A stretch of 47,498 nucleotides of DNA from an uncultured Lachnospiraceae bacterium. Its GTDB lineage: Bacteria > Bacillota > Clostridia > Lachnospirales > Lachnospiraceae. The stretch lies in contig CAJUJP010000010.1 in NCBI GenBank assembly GCA_910586615.1, positions 1-47,498 of the forward strand, given 5' to 3'. Under the pieces are notes generated by a model. It was not told where the DNA came from, made no database searches, and was given only the letters and a program-made list of their open reading frames with translations. This document shows, piece by piece, positions 24,950 through 33,405 of this stretch (position 1 is the first letter of the stretch; each line of letters opens with the position of its first letter). The position numbers were made by a program, and so were the translations under genes.

Positions 24950-27198
24950 CTCGAAATATATACCATTTTTATATCAGGATAGTCTGTATATCCTTCATGA
25001 AGCTTACGGATTCCGGCTTCCTGACCGTCTCTGTTCTCGATCAGATATTCGTTGTACGCACCGTCCCTGTAGGAGAAGTCTTCGCCGTTATCCCGGTAGT
25101 GCACATAAGAACCTGTGCCCGGCCACAATTCCAGGATCAGTTCAGGATCCGGGATCTGGCCCACATACATCTGGGCGGGCGCTTTGGGCAGGACGGAACC
25201 TGCTTTGACGAAGAGCGGGCACACATCCAGAGGCGCATCAACAGGATAATATTGTCCGCCCTGATATTCTTCGTGAGTCCAGTAGTCGTACCAGACACCT
25301 TCCGGCAGGTAAACAAGCCGTCTGGTGACGCCCTGGTCTACCACGGGAGCGGCCAGAAGGGATTCTCCGATCAGAAATTCATCGTTCATATTCCGCACGT
25401 TTCTGTCGTTTTCATAGTGCAGTACCAGCGGGCGGATCACGGGAAGTCCGGTCTGCTCACAGACTCTGCACAGGTCGTAAAAGTAGGGCAGCAGGCTGTA
25501 GCGCAGTTCCACATATTTACGGTAGATGGAGAGCACTTCTTCCCCGAAAAGCCAGGGTTCCTGGTTCATGCTGCCTATGGCGCAGTGATTGCGGAAGAGA
25601 GGGGAAAAGCATCCCGTCTGTATCCAGCGGGCCATCAGTTCCGGCGTAGTGTCCGCGCCGAAGCCTCCGATGTCTGTGCCAATGAAAGGCATACCGCTTA
25701 AGCCCAGATTGCACTGCTGGGGAATGGCCATGCGCAGATGGGTCCAGAGACTCTGGTTGTCCCCTGTCCATGCGGTGGCGTATTTCTGGGACCCGCTGTA
25801 GCAGGCTCTTGTAATGACAAAAGGACGTTTGCCGGTGAGGTTTTTCCATCCTTCGTAGGTGGCTTTGGCCATATTGTGTCCGTAGACGTTGTGCATCTCG
25901 GCGTGGGTGGTGGTTCTGTCCTCATCCGTGAAGACCACGTCGTCGGGGAGCGGACCGTTGAAGCTGGCCGGTTCGTTCATGTCGTTCCAGACACCGGATA
26001 CGCCAAGTTCTGTATAAAAGCGCAGATGCTCACCCCACCAGCTGCGCACTTCGGGGCGGCCGAAGTCGGGGAATACCGCATCGCCGGGCCACACCGCATT
26101 GACGTAAGTATCGCCCTGTGGAGTTTTGACAAAATATCCATTGCTGATACCCTCTTCGTACATGGGATAGTCTTTTTCCACTTTTACACCGGGGTCTATG
26201 ATGGTGACGGCCTTGATCCCCTGTTTCTTTAAATCCGAGAGCAGAGTCTTTGCATCTGCAAAACGGGTCTTGTCCCAGGTAAATACTTTGTAGCGTTCCA
26301 TGTAGTCGATGTCAAAATGAATGGCATCACAGGGAATCCTGTGCTCCTGCAGTTTTTTTGCAATGCCGCGGAAAGTCTCTTCGCTGTCGTAGCCCCATCG
26401 GGACTGATGATAGCCCAGCGCCCATTTCTGAGGCAGAGGCATCCGCCCGGTAAGGTAAGTGTAGTCTGTCAGGATCTCCGGCATGGAGGAGCCGCCGATG
26501 AAATAGTAGTCCAGGTTGCCGTCGGTGCTGCCGAAGCTGTAGTAGCTGTTGTTTTCTTTGCCGAAGTTGAAATAGCTGCGGAAAGTATTATCGTAGAAAA
26601 TTCCGTAGATCCCTTTTTCCTTCAAAATGATAAAGAATGGAATGCTTTTGTAGAGAGACTTGAAACAGTCCTCATGGGGATCGGGGATATCGCTGTTCCA
26701 GTTTTCGTATTCGTAATACCGTTTGTTCAAAACACCAGTCTTGTCGCCCAGGCCGTAGATGCAGTCGCCCTCGTCCAGTGTCTTGACGCACTGTACAGGA
26801 TGATCAACGGTATCGGACAGGTTTACTTCGTGTCCTTCTTTTCTGCTTAATTCCACCAGAGATTCCTGCAGGGTGAAGCGGGGAATCCTTCTGCCCCGGT
26901 AATCCGCACACAGCAGATTGCCGTCTTTATCATGGAAATCCAGTTTGAAATCGTCATGGATCCGGCAGGACAATGCGGGGGTGGACAGTACAAGTGACTC
27001 CTGATCCTGCTGTAAGGTAAAGGAAACAGGCTGCTCCTTTCCGCCTTCGATTGCTTTCGAAAGATGCTCTTTTGTGTGAAAAGGAACAAATACATTGATG
27101 ATCGTATCTGTCAGTACGTGCAGATATGCGGTCTGCTTCTCATAGTGTAACGTGACGGTCTGTCCGTCTGTGGTGTGATTCAGTAATTTTCCAAACAT
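24934..27198 (-). CDS. GH31 alpha-glucosidase
   Basis: This 754-residue enzyme lacks a signal peptide, so it should act in the cytoplasm on imported alpha-glucosides. The N-terminal beta-sandwich (about residues 1-240) precedes the catalytic barrel. DAIHFDIDYMERYKVFTWD is the substrate-binding strand. GVWNDMNEPASF contains the nucleophile Asp406, and WTGDNQSLWTHLRM contains the likely acid/base Asp. FIGTDIGGFG and RNHCAIGSMNQEPW are further family motifs. It has the length of bacterial GH31 alpha-glucosidases; alpha-xylosidase or isomaltosidase specificity cannot be excluded. The gene is alone on the minus strand. The last five codons (RKKRA) and the TAG stop are encoded by the repeat/terminator element at 24927-24949. 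Confidence 0.92.
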   Translation of the reverse strand: MFGKLLNHTTDGQTVTLHYEKQTAYLHVLTDTIINVFVPFHTKEHLSKAIEGGKEQPVSFTLQQDQESLVLSTPALSCRIHDDFKLDFHDKDGNLLCADYRGRRIPRFTLQESLVELSRKEGHEVNLSDTVDHPVQCVKTLDEGDCIYGLGDKTGVLNKRYYEYENWNSDIPDPHEDCFKSLYKSIPFFIILKEKGIYGIFYDNTFRSYFNFGKENNSYYSFGSTDGNLDYYFIGGSSMPEILTDYTYLTGRMPLPQKWALGYHQSRWGYDSEETFRGIAKKLQEHRIPCDAIHFDIDYMERYKVFTWDKTRFADAKTLLSDLKKQGIKAVTIIDPGVKVEKDYPMYEEGISNGYFVKTPQGDTYVNAVWPGDAVFPDFGRPEVRSWWGEHLRFYTELGVSGVWNDMNEPASFNGPLPDDVVFTDEDRTTTHAEMHNVYGHNMAKATYEGWKNLTGKRPFVITRACYSGSQKYATAWTGDNQSLWTHLRMAIPQQCNLGLSGMPFIGTDIGGFGADTTPELMARWIQTGCFSPLFRNHCAIGSMNQEPWLFGEEVLSIYRKYVELRYSLLPYFYDLCRVCEQTGLPVIRPLVLHYENDRNVRNMNDEFLIGESLLAAPVVDQGVTRRLVYLPEGVWYDYWTHEEYQGGQYYPVDAPLDVCPLFVKAGSVLPKAPAQMYVGQIPDPELILELWPGTGSYVHYRDNGEDFSYRDGAYNEYLIENRDGQEAGIRKLHEGYTDYPDIKMVYISRKKRA

Positions 27199-27359
27199 GG
27201 TGGCAGATTCCTTTCCCTGATTGATAAATTTTTTAAAGTCCGGTACAAATATTCAGATTATTATTCTAGCACAGGAAACTTGAATTTGCTACCGGCTTTT
27301 CCCGCGTTTACAGAATTTTAATGACAGTTCAGGAGCTGTTGATCTTTGCCGAAATAGAT

Positions 27360-27388
27360 TTGTGAATGTAACGAAAATATGCTACAAT
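27360..27388 (+). promoter_or_regulatory. Promoter of the two-component/ABC gene cluster
   Basis: TTGTGA (27360-27365) and TACAAT (27383-27388) are 17 bases apart, about 80 bases before the response-regulator start. No other convincing promoter was seen until after 39481, so this may serve the whole cluster. Confidence 0.6.
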
Positions 27389-27468
27389 ATTTTTATTCAT
27401 GTAATGAAATACCGGTAGAGAATGCCGTCGGAAAGAAGGAAAGAGGCGGCAGTGTCAAGGAGACTCTG

Positions 27469-28167
27469 ATGGAACGGATTTTGGTGGTGGAAGATGATCT
27501 GGCCCTGAGCACAGGGCTGTGCTTCGAACTGGATGCGTCGGGGTATGTCACGCAGGCGGCCTACAACTGTCGCAAGGCCGGATATCTGGTGGAGAAGGAG
27601 AAGTTTGCGCTGGTACTTCTGGATGTTAACCTGCCGGATGGAAACGGTTTTGAACTGTGCCGGGAGATCAAAAGTCATCGTCCCGGACTTCCGGTGATTT
27701 TCCTCACGGCTAATGATCTGGAAGAGGATGTGTTGAACGGATTTGATCTGGGGGCGGAAGATTATATTACCAAACCCTTTAATATGAAAATACTGCTTCG
27801 GAAGGTGGAGGTGGCGATCCGCCGGAACGGCAGCGGTCAGCAGCGGCAGGAACAGGAAGCTGAGGAATGTTACAGGGATGATTTCCTGCAGGTGGACTTT
27901 CGGGCGCTGACAGTTGACCGGGGAGGCGAGAGGCTGGCGATCACACCCAATGAATATAAATTATTGAGGATTTTGACGGTCAATGCGGGCCAGGTGGTCA
28001 CAAGGCAGCTTCTGCTTGAAAAGCTGTGGGACTGTGACGGGAATTTCATAGACGACCACACGCTGACAGTGACGATGAACAGGCTCCGTGCCAAGATTGA
28101 AGACGGGGAACATGCGTATATCAGGACGGTGCGTGGTATGGGGTACGTATGGCAGAAGGCGGATTGA
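27469..28167 (+). CDS. OmpR/PhoB-family response regulator
   Basis: This is a 232-residue regulator. The receiver domain (residues 1-115) has the acidic pocket VVEDD, phospho-acceptor Asp52 in LLDVNLPDGNGFE, and signature residues in FLTAND and ITKPF. The C-terminal winged helix (about residues 135-230) has ITPNEYKLLRILTVNAGQVVTRQLLLEKLWD and VRGMGYVW. The start at 27469 is chosen since CAAGGAG precedes it and the REC fold begins there; an in-frame ATG at 27379 would add 30 unrelated residues. It is followed after 44 bases by its kinase. Plausible targets are the ABC operons downstream, notably the direct repeats at 43530-43557. Confidence 0.95.
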   Translation: MERILVVEDDLALSTGLCFELDASGYVTQAAYNCRKAGYLVEKEKFALVLLDVNLPDGNGFELCREIKSHRPGLPVIFLTANDLEEDVLNGFDLGAEDYITKPFNMKILLRKVEVAIRRNGSGQQRQEQEAEECYRDDFLQVDFRALTVDRGGERLAITPNEYKLLRILTVNAGQVVTRQLLLEKLWDCDGNFIDDHTLTVTMNRLRAKIEDGEHAYIRTVRGMGYVWQKAD

Positions 28168-28211
28168 GACAGAAAAATACAGGAGTAAAACGCTTCGGAA
28201 TGGAGTAACCA

Positions 28212-29252
28212 ATGGTGAGAGTACAGTCAGGCAGCCAAATATGGAGCAGGTTCGTGACAAAGGTGTTTTTACTGGCCGGGACGGCATTATTTGCGGGATT
28301 TTCCTATGTGCTGTGGGTCTGGGTTCCGCGGGCCCAGGTGAGATATACGCTGTTTATGCTGTGCGGCGGGATTGTGGCGCTTGCGGCGGTCTGGTGCCTG
28401 TGGCAGAGGCGGCAGGTCTGTGAGTTTGCGGAGGAACTTGGCCGGACCATAGACGAATTGACGGAAGGGCGGGAACTGGAACATTATTTTCCGTATGAGG
28501 ATACTCTGACGGCGAGAGTACAGGGGAAATTTCTACAGTTCTATGATCTGATGCGGGAGGGGCAGCGGCGCAGCATACAGGATAAACAGACAATCCAGGA
28601 GCTGGTGAGCGATATTTCCCATCAGGTGAAGACACCCATTGCAAATCTTTCCATGTTTATCAATATTTTGCAGACACATGAACTGAGCGGGGAAAAGCGG
28701 GCGGAATTTCTTGATACAATGGCGGGGCAGATCGGAAAACTGGATTTTCTGATGCAGTCGCTGATCAAGATGTCACGTCTGGAAACAGGAACTTTTGTGC
28801 TCCACGTAAAGGAAGCCAGCCTGTATGATACCATTGCCCAGGCGATCAACGGGGTCTGGGCCAGGGCAGAAGCGAAGAACATCGGGCTTTCGGTGGATTG
28901 TGACGGGGAGTTTAAAGTGCGGCACGATGCCAAATGGACAGCGGAGGCGCTTGGAAATCTGCTGGACAACGCGGTCAAGTATACGCCGGAGGGCGGCAGG
29001 ATTGACATCCGTGTAAGGCCGTGGCAGTTTTACACCCGTGTAGACATTACGGATAACGGGCCGGGTATACCGGAGAAGCATTGTAACGATGTGTTCAAAC
29101 GGTTTTACCGGGGAGAGGAAAATGCCCGTCAGGAAGGCGTAGGCCTGGGACTCTACCTGGCACAGGGAATTATCACCAGACAGCGTGGGTATATCAGCGT
29201 GAAGTCGGAATCGGGGAAAGGATCGACTTTTTCCGTGTATTTACTAAACTAA
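28212..29252 (+). CDS. Intramembrane-sensing-type sensor histidine kinase
   Basis: This is a 346-residue kinase. Two membrane helices (about residues 16-34 and 44-62) are joined by a loop of fewer than ten residues, as in BceS/VraS-type kinases that sense through the membrane or through a partner ABC transporter. The HisKA box is DISHQVKTPIANLSMF with His137. The ATPase domain has NLLDNAVKYTPEGG, DNGPGIPEKHCNDVF and GVGLGLYLAQGI. It is adjacent to the OmpR regulator, forming a classical pair. Two ABC ATPase/FtsX-permease pairs lie 7 and 14 kb downstream and are candidate sensory partners; that link is inferred. Confidence 0.93.
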   Translation: MVRVQSGSQIWSRFVTKVFLLAGTALFAGFSYVLWVWVPRAQVRYTLFMLCGGIVALAAVWCLWQRRQVCEFAEELGRTIDELTEGRELEHYFPYEDTLTARVQGKFLQFYDLMREGQRRSIQDKQTIQELVSDISHQVKTPIANLSMFINILQTHELSGEKRAEFLDTMAGQIGKLDFLMQSLIKMSRLETGTFVLHVKEASLYDTIAQAINGVWARAEAKNIGLSVDCDGEFKVRHDAKWTAEALGNLLDNAVKYTPEGGRIDIRVRPWQFYTRVDITDNGPGIPEKHCNDVFKRFYRGEENARQEGVGLGLYLAQGIITRQRGYISVKSESGKGSTFSVYLLN

Positions 29253-29280
29253 AGGCAGAGTCTGACGAAGGGAGAACGCA

Positions 29281-30348
29281 ATGGAACATACAATTTTGGT
29301 TGTGGATGATGACAGGACAAATCTTGCGCTGGCACAGAAGATCCTTACGCCGCGCTATCGTATTGCCGCTTCCAATTCGGGAAGAGGTGCGCTGAAATAT
29401 CTTGAGAATCATCATCCGGCATTGATCCTGTTGGATATCAACATGCCCGATCTGGACGGATTCGAGGTGATGGAACAGCTCAGGCAGAAAGAGGAGACCA
29501 GATCCATTCCGGTGATCTTTCTCACTGCGGATAATCTGGCGGAGACGGAAGTCAAGTGTTTCCGCATGGGCGCCATGGATTTTGTCACGAAGCCCTTTGT
29601 GCCGGATATCCTGCTCAGTCGTGTGGATAAGACCATCGAGCTGGACCAGTACCGTCATAATCTGGAACAGATGGTAAAAGAGCAGGCGGAAAAGATCACG
29701 GAGGATGCTACCAGAATCAGCAGGATTCAGGATTCGGTTATTGTCGGTATGGCGAATCTGATCGAGAGCCGGGACGGCAGCACCGGCAAACATGTCAAGA
29801 ATACGCAGATGTATGTGCGGATGATTGCGGACGAACTGCGCAGCCGGAATCTTTTTGCAGAGGAACTGACGGAAGAATACATAGAAGATCTGTGTAAGGC
29901 GGCGCCTCTTCATGATGTGGGCAAGATCAAGATTCCTGATTCTATACTGCAGAAGCCCGGAAGGCTGACTCCGGAAGAGTTTGACCGCATGAAAAAGCAT
30001 ACTACCCACAGCAGCCAGATCATCAAGATGATCATCGGAGATGTGGAGGATGAGCATTATGTGCGGATCGTGGAGGATATTGCCATGTTTCATCATGAAC
30101 GGTGGGACGGTTCGGGATATCCCGCCGGACTGGCACAGCACAAGATCCCGCTGGCAGCGCGGATCATGGCGGTGGCAGATGTGTTTGATGCGCTTTATGA
30201 GGAGCGGTGTTATAAGCCCCCGGTACGCCCCATTGAGAAGATTATGGAAATAATGGGAGAAGGCAGAGGGACACAGTTTGATCCGGTAATTCTGGATGTG
30301 TTTATGGAGATGCTGCCGGCGCTTAAGGAAGTGCTGGGAATTGAATGA
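29281..30348 (+). CDS. Response regulator with HD-GYP output domain
   Basis: This is a 355-residue protein. The receiver domain (residues 1-118) starts ILVVDDDRTNLALAQKIL and has phospho-acceptor Asp52 in LLDINMPDLDGFE. A helical linker (about 120-150) leads to an HD-GYP domain (about 155-350) with HDVGKIKIP (His211) and HHERWDGSGYPAGLAQHKIP. Family members hydrolyse c-di-GMP when phosphorylated. It begins 28 bases after the kinase stop and is followed 54 bases later by a hybrid kinase, which could be its phosphodonor. A second REC-HD-GYP with the same layout is at 42304. Confidence 0.94.
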   Translation: MEHTILVVDDDRTNLALAQKILTPRYRIAASNSGRGALKYLENHHPALILLDINMPDLDGFEVMEQLRQKEETRSIPVIFLTADNLAETEVKCFRMGAMDFVTKPFVPDILLSRVDKTIELDQYRHNLEQMVKEQAEKITEDATRISRIQDSVIVGMANLIESRDGSTGKHVKNTQMYVRMIADELRSRNLFAEELTEEYIEDLCKAAPLHDVGKIKIPDSILQKPGRLTPEEFDRMKKHTTHSSQIIKMIIGDVEDEHYVRIVEDIAMFHHERWDGSGYPAGLAQHKIPLAARIMAVADVFDALYEERCYKPPVRPIEKIMEIMGEGRGTQFDPVILDVFMEMLPALKEVLGIE

Positions 30349-30402
30349 TGCAGGAGATTCCGGAAAGCAGAAAACCGGTATGGAAAGGTAAGGTAGATCA
30401 CT

Positions 30403-33402
30403 TTGGAAGAGAGACAGTTTAAAAATGATAAGCTGGGCAGGAAACTGGAACAGATCGTATTGGGATTTTTTACGGCATTTTCCCTTTCCATGTTTGTCTC
30501 GTCGATTCTGCTGGGCTGGCATCTGCTGGCGAAAGAAGTCATAATAGTGACTGTTGCGGCAGGCTGGATCGTATATGTCAAAAGCTATCGGGATTATATG
30601 TACAGAGCAAAATTTCTTGCTTTCATATCATGGGTAAATTTTACCATCTATGTCCTGTATTCTGTCAGTTTTACGTCTATGCTTTCCACAATGCTTGCGC
30701 TGATCGTTCTGCTCGGAATTTTCGGTATAGTCGATATCGTCTATATGGGCGCTTTTTTTACAACGGCGATGGTGCTCTATCATGTGTTTATCGTGCAGTC
30801 GATCAGCATTGATACGCCCAACGATATTCTTCGCTTTGTGCTGCATATTGTATCAGCCTATGGCATTTCTCTGGTTACCTGGATTACCATACGGACCAGA
30901 CAGGAGACTAATGAGAAACTGATCGAGAAGATCAGGGAACTGGAGATTGTGGAGAAAAGCAAGGACGATTTCATGGTGAATATTTCCCATGAGATTCGCA
31001 CGCCGATCAATGCGGTGTGCGGGATGAGCGAGGCTATTCTGCAGGAGGATATCCCTGTGAATGTAAGACGCGATATCATAGATATACAGACGGCAGGACG
31101 AAATCTTCTCTCTACGGTCAGCAATATCCTTGATTTTTCGGAATTGGAGAGCGGAAGGATGGATCTGGCGGAGGAGAGCTACAATATTACCTCCACCATT
31201 GCGGATATCATCAATATGGCAGTGACGCTGGAAAACGGCAAGAAGATGGAACTGATCGTTGATTGTGATGCCGATCTGCCGAATAATCTGCTGGGCGATG
31301 AACAGAAGCTGCGGCGCATCGTCATGAATCTGCTGGAAAATGCCATCAAGTTCACGCGGGAAGGGGGCATTATCCTGCGGGTCAGATGCCGGAGAGAGGA
31401 ATATGGCATCAATCTGATGTTCAGTATCAAAGATTCCGGGATCGGTATGCGGCAGGAGGATATGGAGAGAATTTTTTCCAGCTTCAGTCAGATTGATTCC
31501 GGGCGGAACAGGGAAGAGGGAGGTATCGGGCTTGGCCTGGCCATTGCGCAGGCTCTTGTGCGGAGCATGGGCGGCTTCATTATGGTAGAGAGTGAGCCGG
31601 GGACCGGTACGGAATTTCAGTTTACGGTTCCTCAGAAGATTTTGGACGATACACCAATTGTTTCCATCAGGAACAAGGGCAGTATTTTTGCCGCATGTTA
31701 TATTAATATGGATAAATATGACTATTCCGTGGTTCGGGAAGGTTATGAGAAATGTATGCGCCATATGGGAGAACAGTTCGGGATCATGTTCCGGGTGTGC
31801 AGAAATCTTTCAGAGTTAAGGCGCCGCCGGGAGAATGAGAATTATACCCATATTTTCATCGGCTGGGAAGAATACAATGAAGACAGGGCGTTTTTTGACC
31901 ATCTGTCGGAGGAACTTACCGTCGTTCTGATTGTGGATTACGGTCAGGAGACACAGATCAGCGGCAATATGCTCTGCGTCTATAAGCCTTTTACGGTACT
32001 ATCCATAGCGGCGGTGTTTAATGGTGAAAAGGTGCTCCGCAGCGAGGAACAGCGCAGCCGTTACCGGTTTAGAGCACCTCAGGCAAAGATTCTTGTTGTG
32101 GATGACAATGCCATGAATCTGAAAGTCATGGCAAGGCTTCTGCTGCCCTATCAGATTAAGGCAGTGATGGCGCTGGGCGGACAGGAGGCGCTGGAAAAGC
32201 TTAACAGTATGGAATACGACTGTGTTTTCCTGGATCATATGATGCCGGAGATGGACGGGGTGGAGACACTGCGCAGAATCCGGCAGAAACCGGGAGCATA
32301 TTTCCAGACGCTTCCGGTGATCGCATTTACGGCCAATGCCATCGGCGGCGCCAGGGAGATGTTTCTGGAAGAGGGCTTCGATGACTTTATTGCCAAACCC
32401 ATAGAACTGAGTGTTTTAGAGCGGATGCTGCGCCGGTATATTCCAGCACAGAAGCAGATCGAAGTGGAGACAGAGAACCGGGAAGCCGGTGCAGGACAGG
32501 ACCCGGTGGGGACCAGTGACGGAGCAGCATATGGGGCATACGGAGCGGTGCAGGATGGCAGCGGAGCCGAAAACAGGACATACGGAGTGGAACAGGCCGG
32601 CAGCGGAGCCGGGGACAGGTCATATGGAGCGGTGCAGGCTGGCAGTGCAACCGGGAATCCGGCGGCCGTGGTGCAGCGGACGGCAGATACCGCTCCGGGG
32701 GCAGCCAGAGTAACATCTGAGACGGAAGGTTTGGAAGCGCTGACCCGCGCGGGAATCAATGTATCTCAGGGAATCTCTTACTGCGGCGACCGGGAGGGGC
32801 TGCGGGAGATCATTGCCATGTATCATGCTCAGGGGGCGGAACGGAGCCGCCAGCTTGAGCAGCTTTTTGAGGAGCAGAACTGGAAAAATTATGCCATCAC
32901 TGCACATGCGCTGAAAAGCAATTCCAGAGGCATCGGGGCAAATGATCTGGCGGAACTTGCCCTGGGCATGGAGATGGCGGGCAAGGAAAACCGCATCGAA
33001 TACATTCTGGAACATCATGCCGAATTTATTGCCATGCATGAAGCGCTCTTAAAGGCATTGGCCGAAAATACGTACATATATCCGGACGGGTATCAGGCAC
33101 CGAAATCTGAACAGCCGGAGGGTCGGAGGGCCGGAGCGGACGGGGAAACAGATCTGCCGGAAAAACTGCCTGAGATCGAGGAACAGATCCTGCGGGAGAA
33201 AACAGAACAGATCAGGGAAAAGCTTGATAATTTCGAGAATGACGGGCTGGCGGAGCTTTTTGACAGTCTGGAACCATTCAGCTTTCACGGGATGAACCTG
33301 AGGGAGATGACTGCGCAGATCAGAAAGAGTGTGGATGAGTTTGATTTTCTTGGCGCTTCCGAGGCGCTTGAAACATGGGGAGAGAAAATCGTGGAGGAGT
33401 AA
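30403..33402 (+). CDS. Hybrid histidine kinase with pseudo-receiver, receiver and Hpt domains
   Basis: This is a 999-residue protein with a TTG start at 30403 behind AAAGGTAAGG. Six or so membrane helices fill about residues 20-165. HisKA is ISHEIRTPINAVCGM with His196; HATPase lies at about 300-420 with NLLENAIKF, DSGIGM and GGIGLGLAIAQAL. About 425-550 looks like a receiver fold without acceptor Asp. The true receiver (about 563-685) has Asp611 in FLDHMMPEMDG. A linker (about 690-770) carries three degenerate 15-residue repeats (YGAVQDGSGAENRT-like). The Hpt domain (about 785-895) has AITAHALKSNSRGIG with His835. The C-terminal 100 residues are helical. The Hpt could pass phosphate to REC proteins encoded next door. 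Confidence 0.92.
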   Translation: MEERQFKNDKLGRKLEQIVLGFFTAFSLSMFVSSILLGWHLLAKEVIIVTVAAGWIVYVKSYRDYMYRAKFLAFISWVNFTIYVLYSVSFTSMLSTMLALIVLLGIFGIVDIVYMGAFFTTAMVLYHVFIVQSISIDTPNDILRFVLHIVSAYGISLVTWITIRTRQETNEKLIEKIRELEIVEKSKDDFMVNISHEIRTPINAVCGMSEAILQEDIPVNVRRDIIDIQTAGRNLLSTVSNILDFSELESGRMDLAEESYNITSTIADIINMAVTLENGKKMELIVDCDADLPNNLLGDEQKLRRIVMNLLENAIKFTREGGIILRVRCRREEYGINLMFSIKDSGIGMRQEDMERIFSSFSQIDSGRNREEGGIGLGLAIAQALVRSMGGFIMVESEPGTGTEFQFTVPQKILDDTPIVSIRNKGSIFAACYINMDKYDYSVVREGYEKCMRHMGEQFGIMFRVCRNLSELRRRRENENYTHIFIGWEEYNEDRAFFDHLSEELTVVLIVDYGQETQISGNMLCVYKPFTVLSIAAVFNGEKVLRSEEQRSRYRFRAPQAKILVVDDNAMNLKVMARLLLPYQIKAVMALGGQEALEKLNSMEYDCVFLDHMMPEMDGVETLRRIRQKPGAYFQTLPVIAFTANAIGGAREMFLEEGFDDFIAKPIELSVLERMLRRYIPAQKQIEVETENREAGAGQDPVGTSDGAAYGAYGAVQDGSGAENRTYGVEQAGSGAGDRSYGAVQAGSATGNPAAVVQRTADTAPGAARVTSETEGLEALTRAGINVSQGISYCGDREGLREIIAMYHAQGAERSRQLEQLFEEQNWKNYAITAHALKSNSRGIGANDLAELALGMEMAGKENRIEYILEHHAEFIAMHEALLKALAENTYIYPDGYQAPKSEQPEGRRAGADGETDLPEKLPEIEEQILREKTEQIREKLDNFENDGLAELFDSLEPFSFHGMNLREMTAQIRKSVDEFDFLGASEALETWGEKIVEE

Positions 33403-33405
33403 GGC

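Noticed and set aside
25738..26850. Two plus-strand frames of 164 and 177 codons inside the GH31 gene
   Set aside because: They are antisense to conserved catalytic motifs of the alpha-glucosidase and have no ribosome sites.
29194..30522. 442-codon minus-strand frame across the REC-HD-GYP gene
   Set aside because: It is an antisense shadow of a gene with intact catalytic motifs, with His/Ile/Leu-rich composition typical of such shadows.
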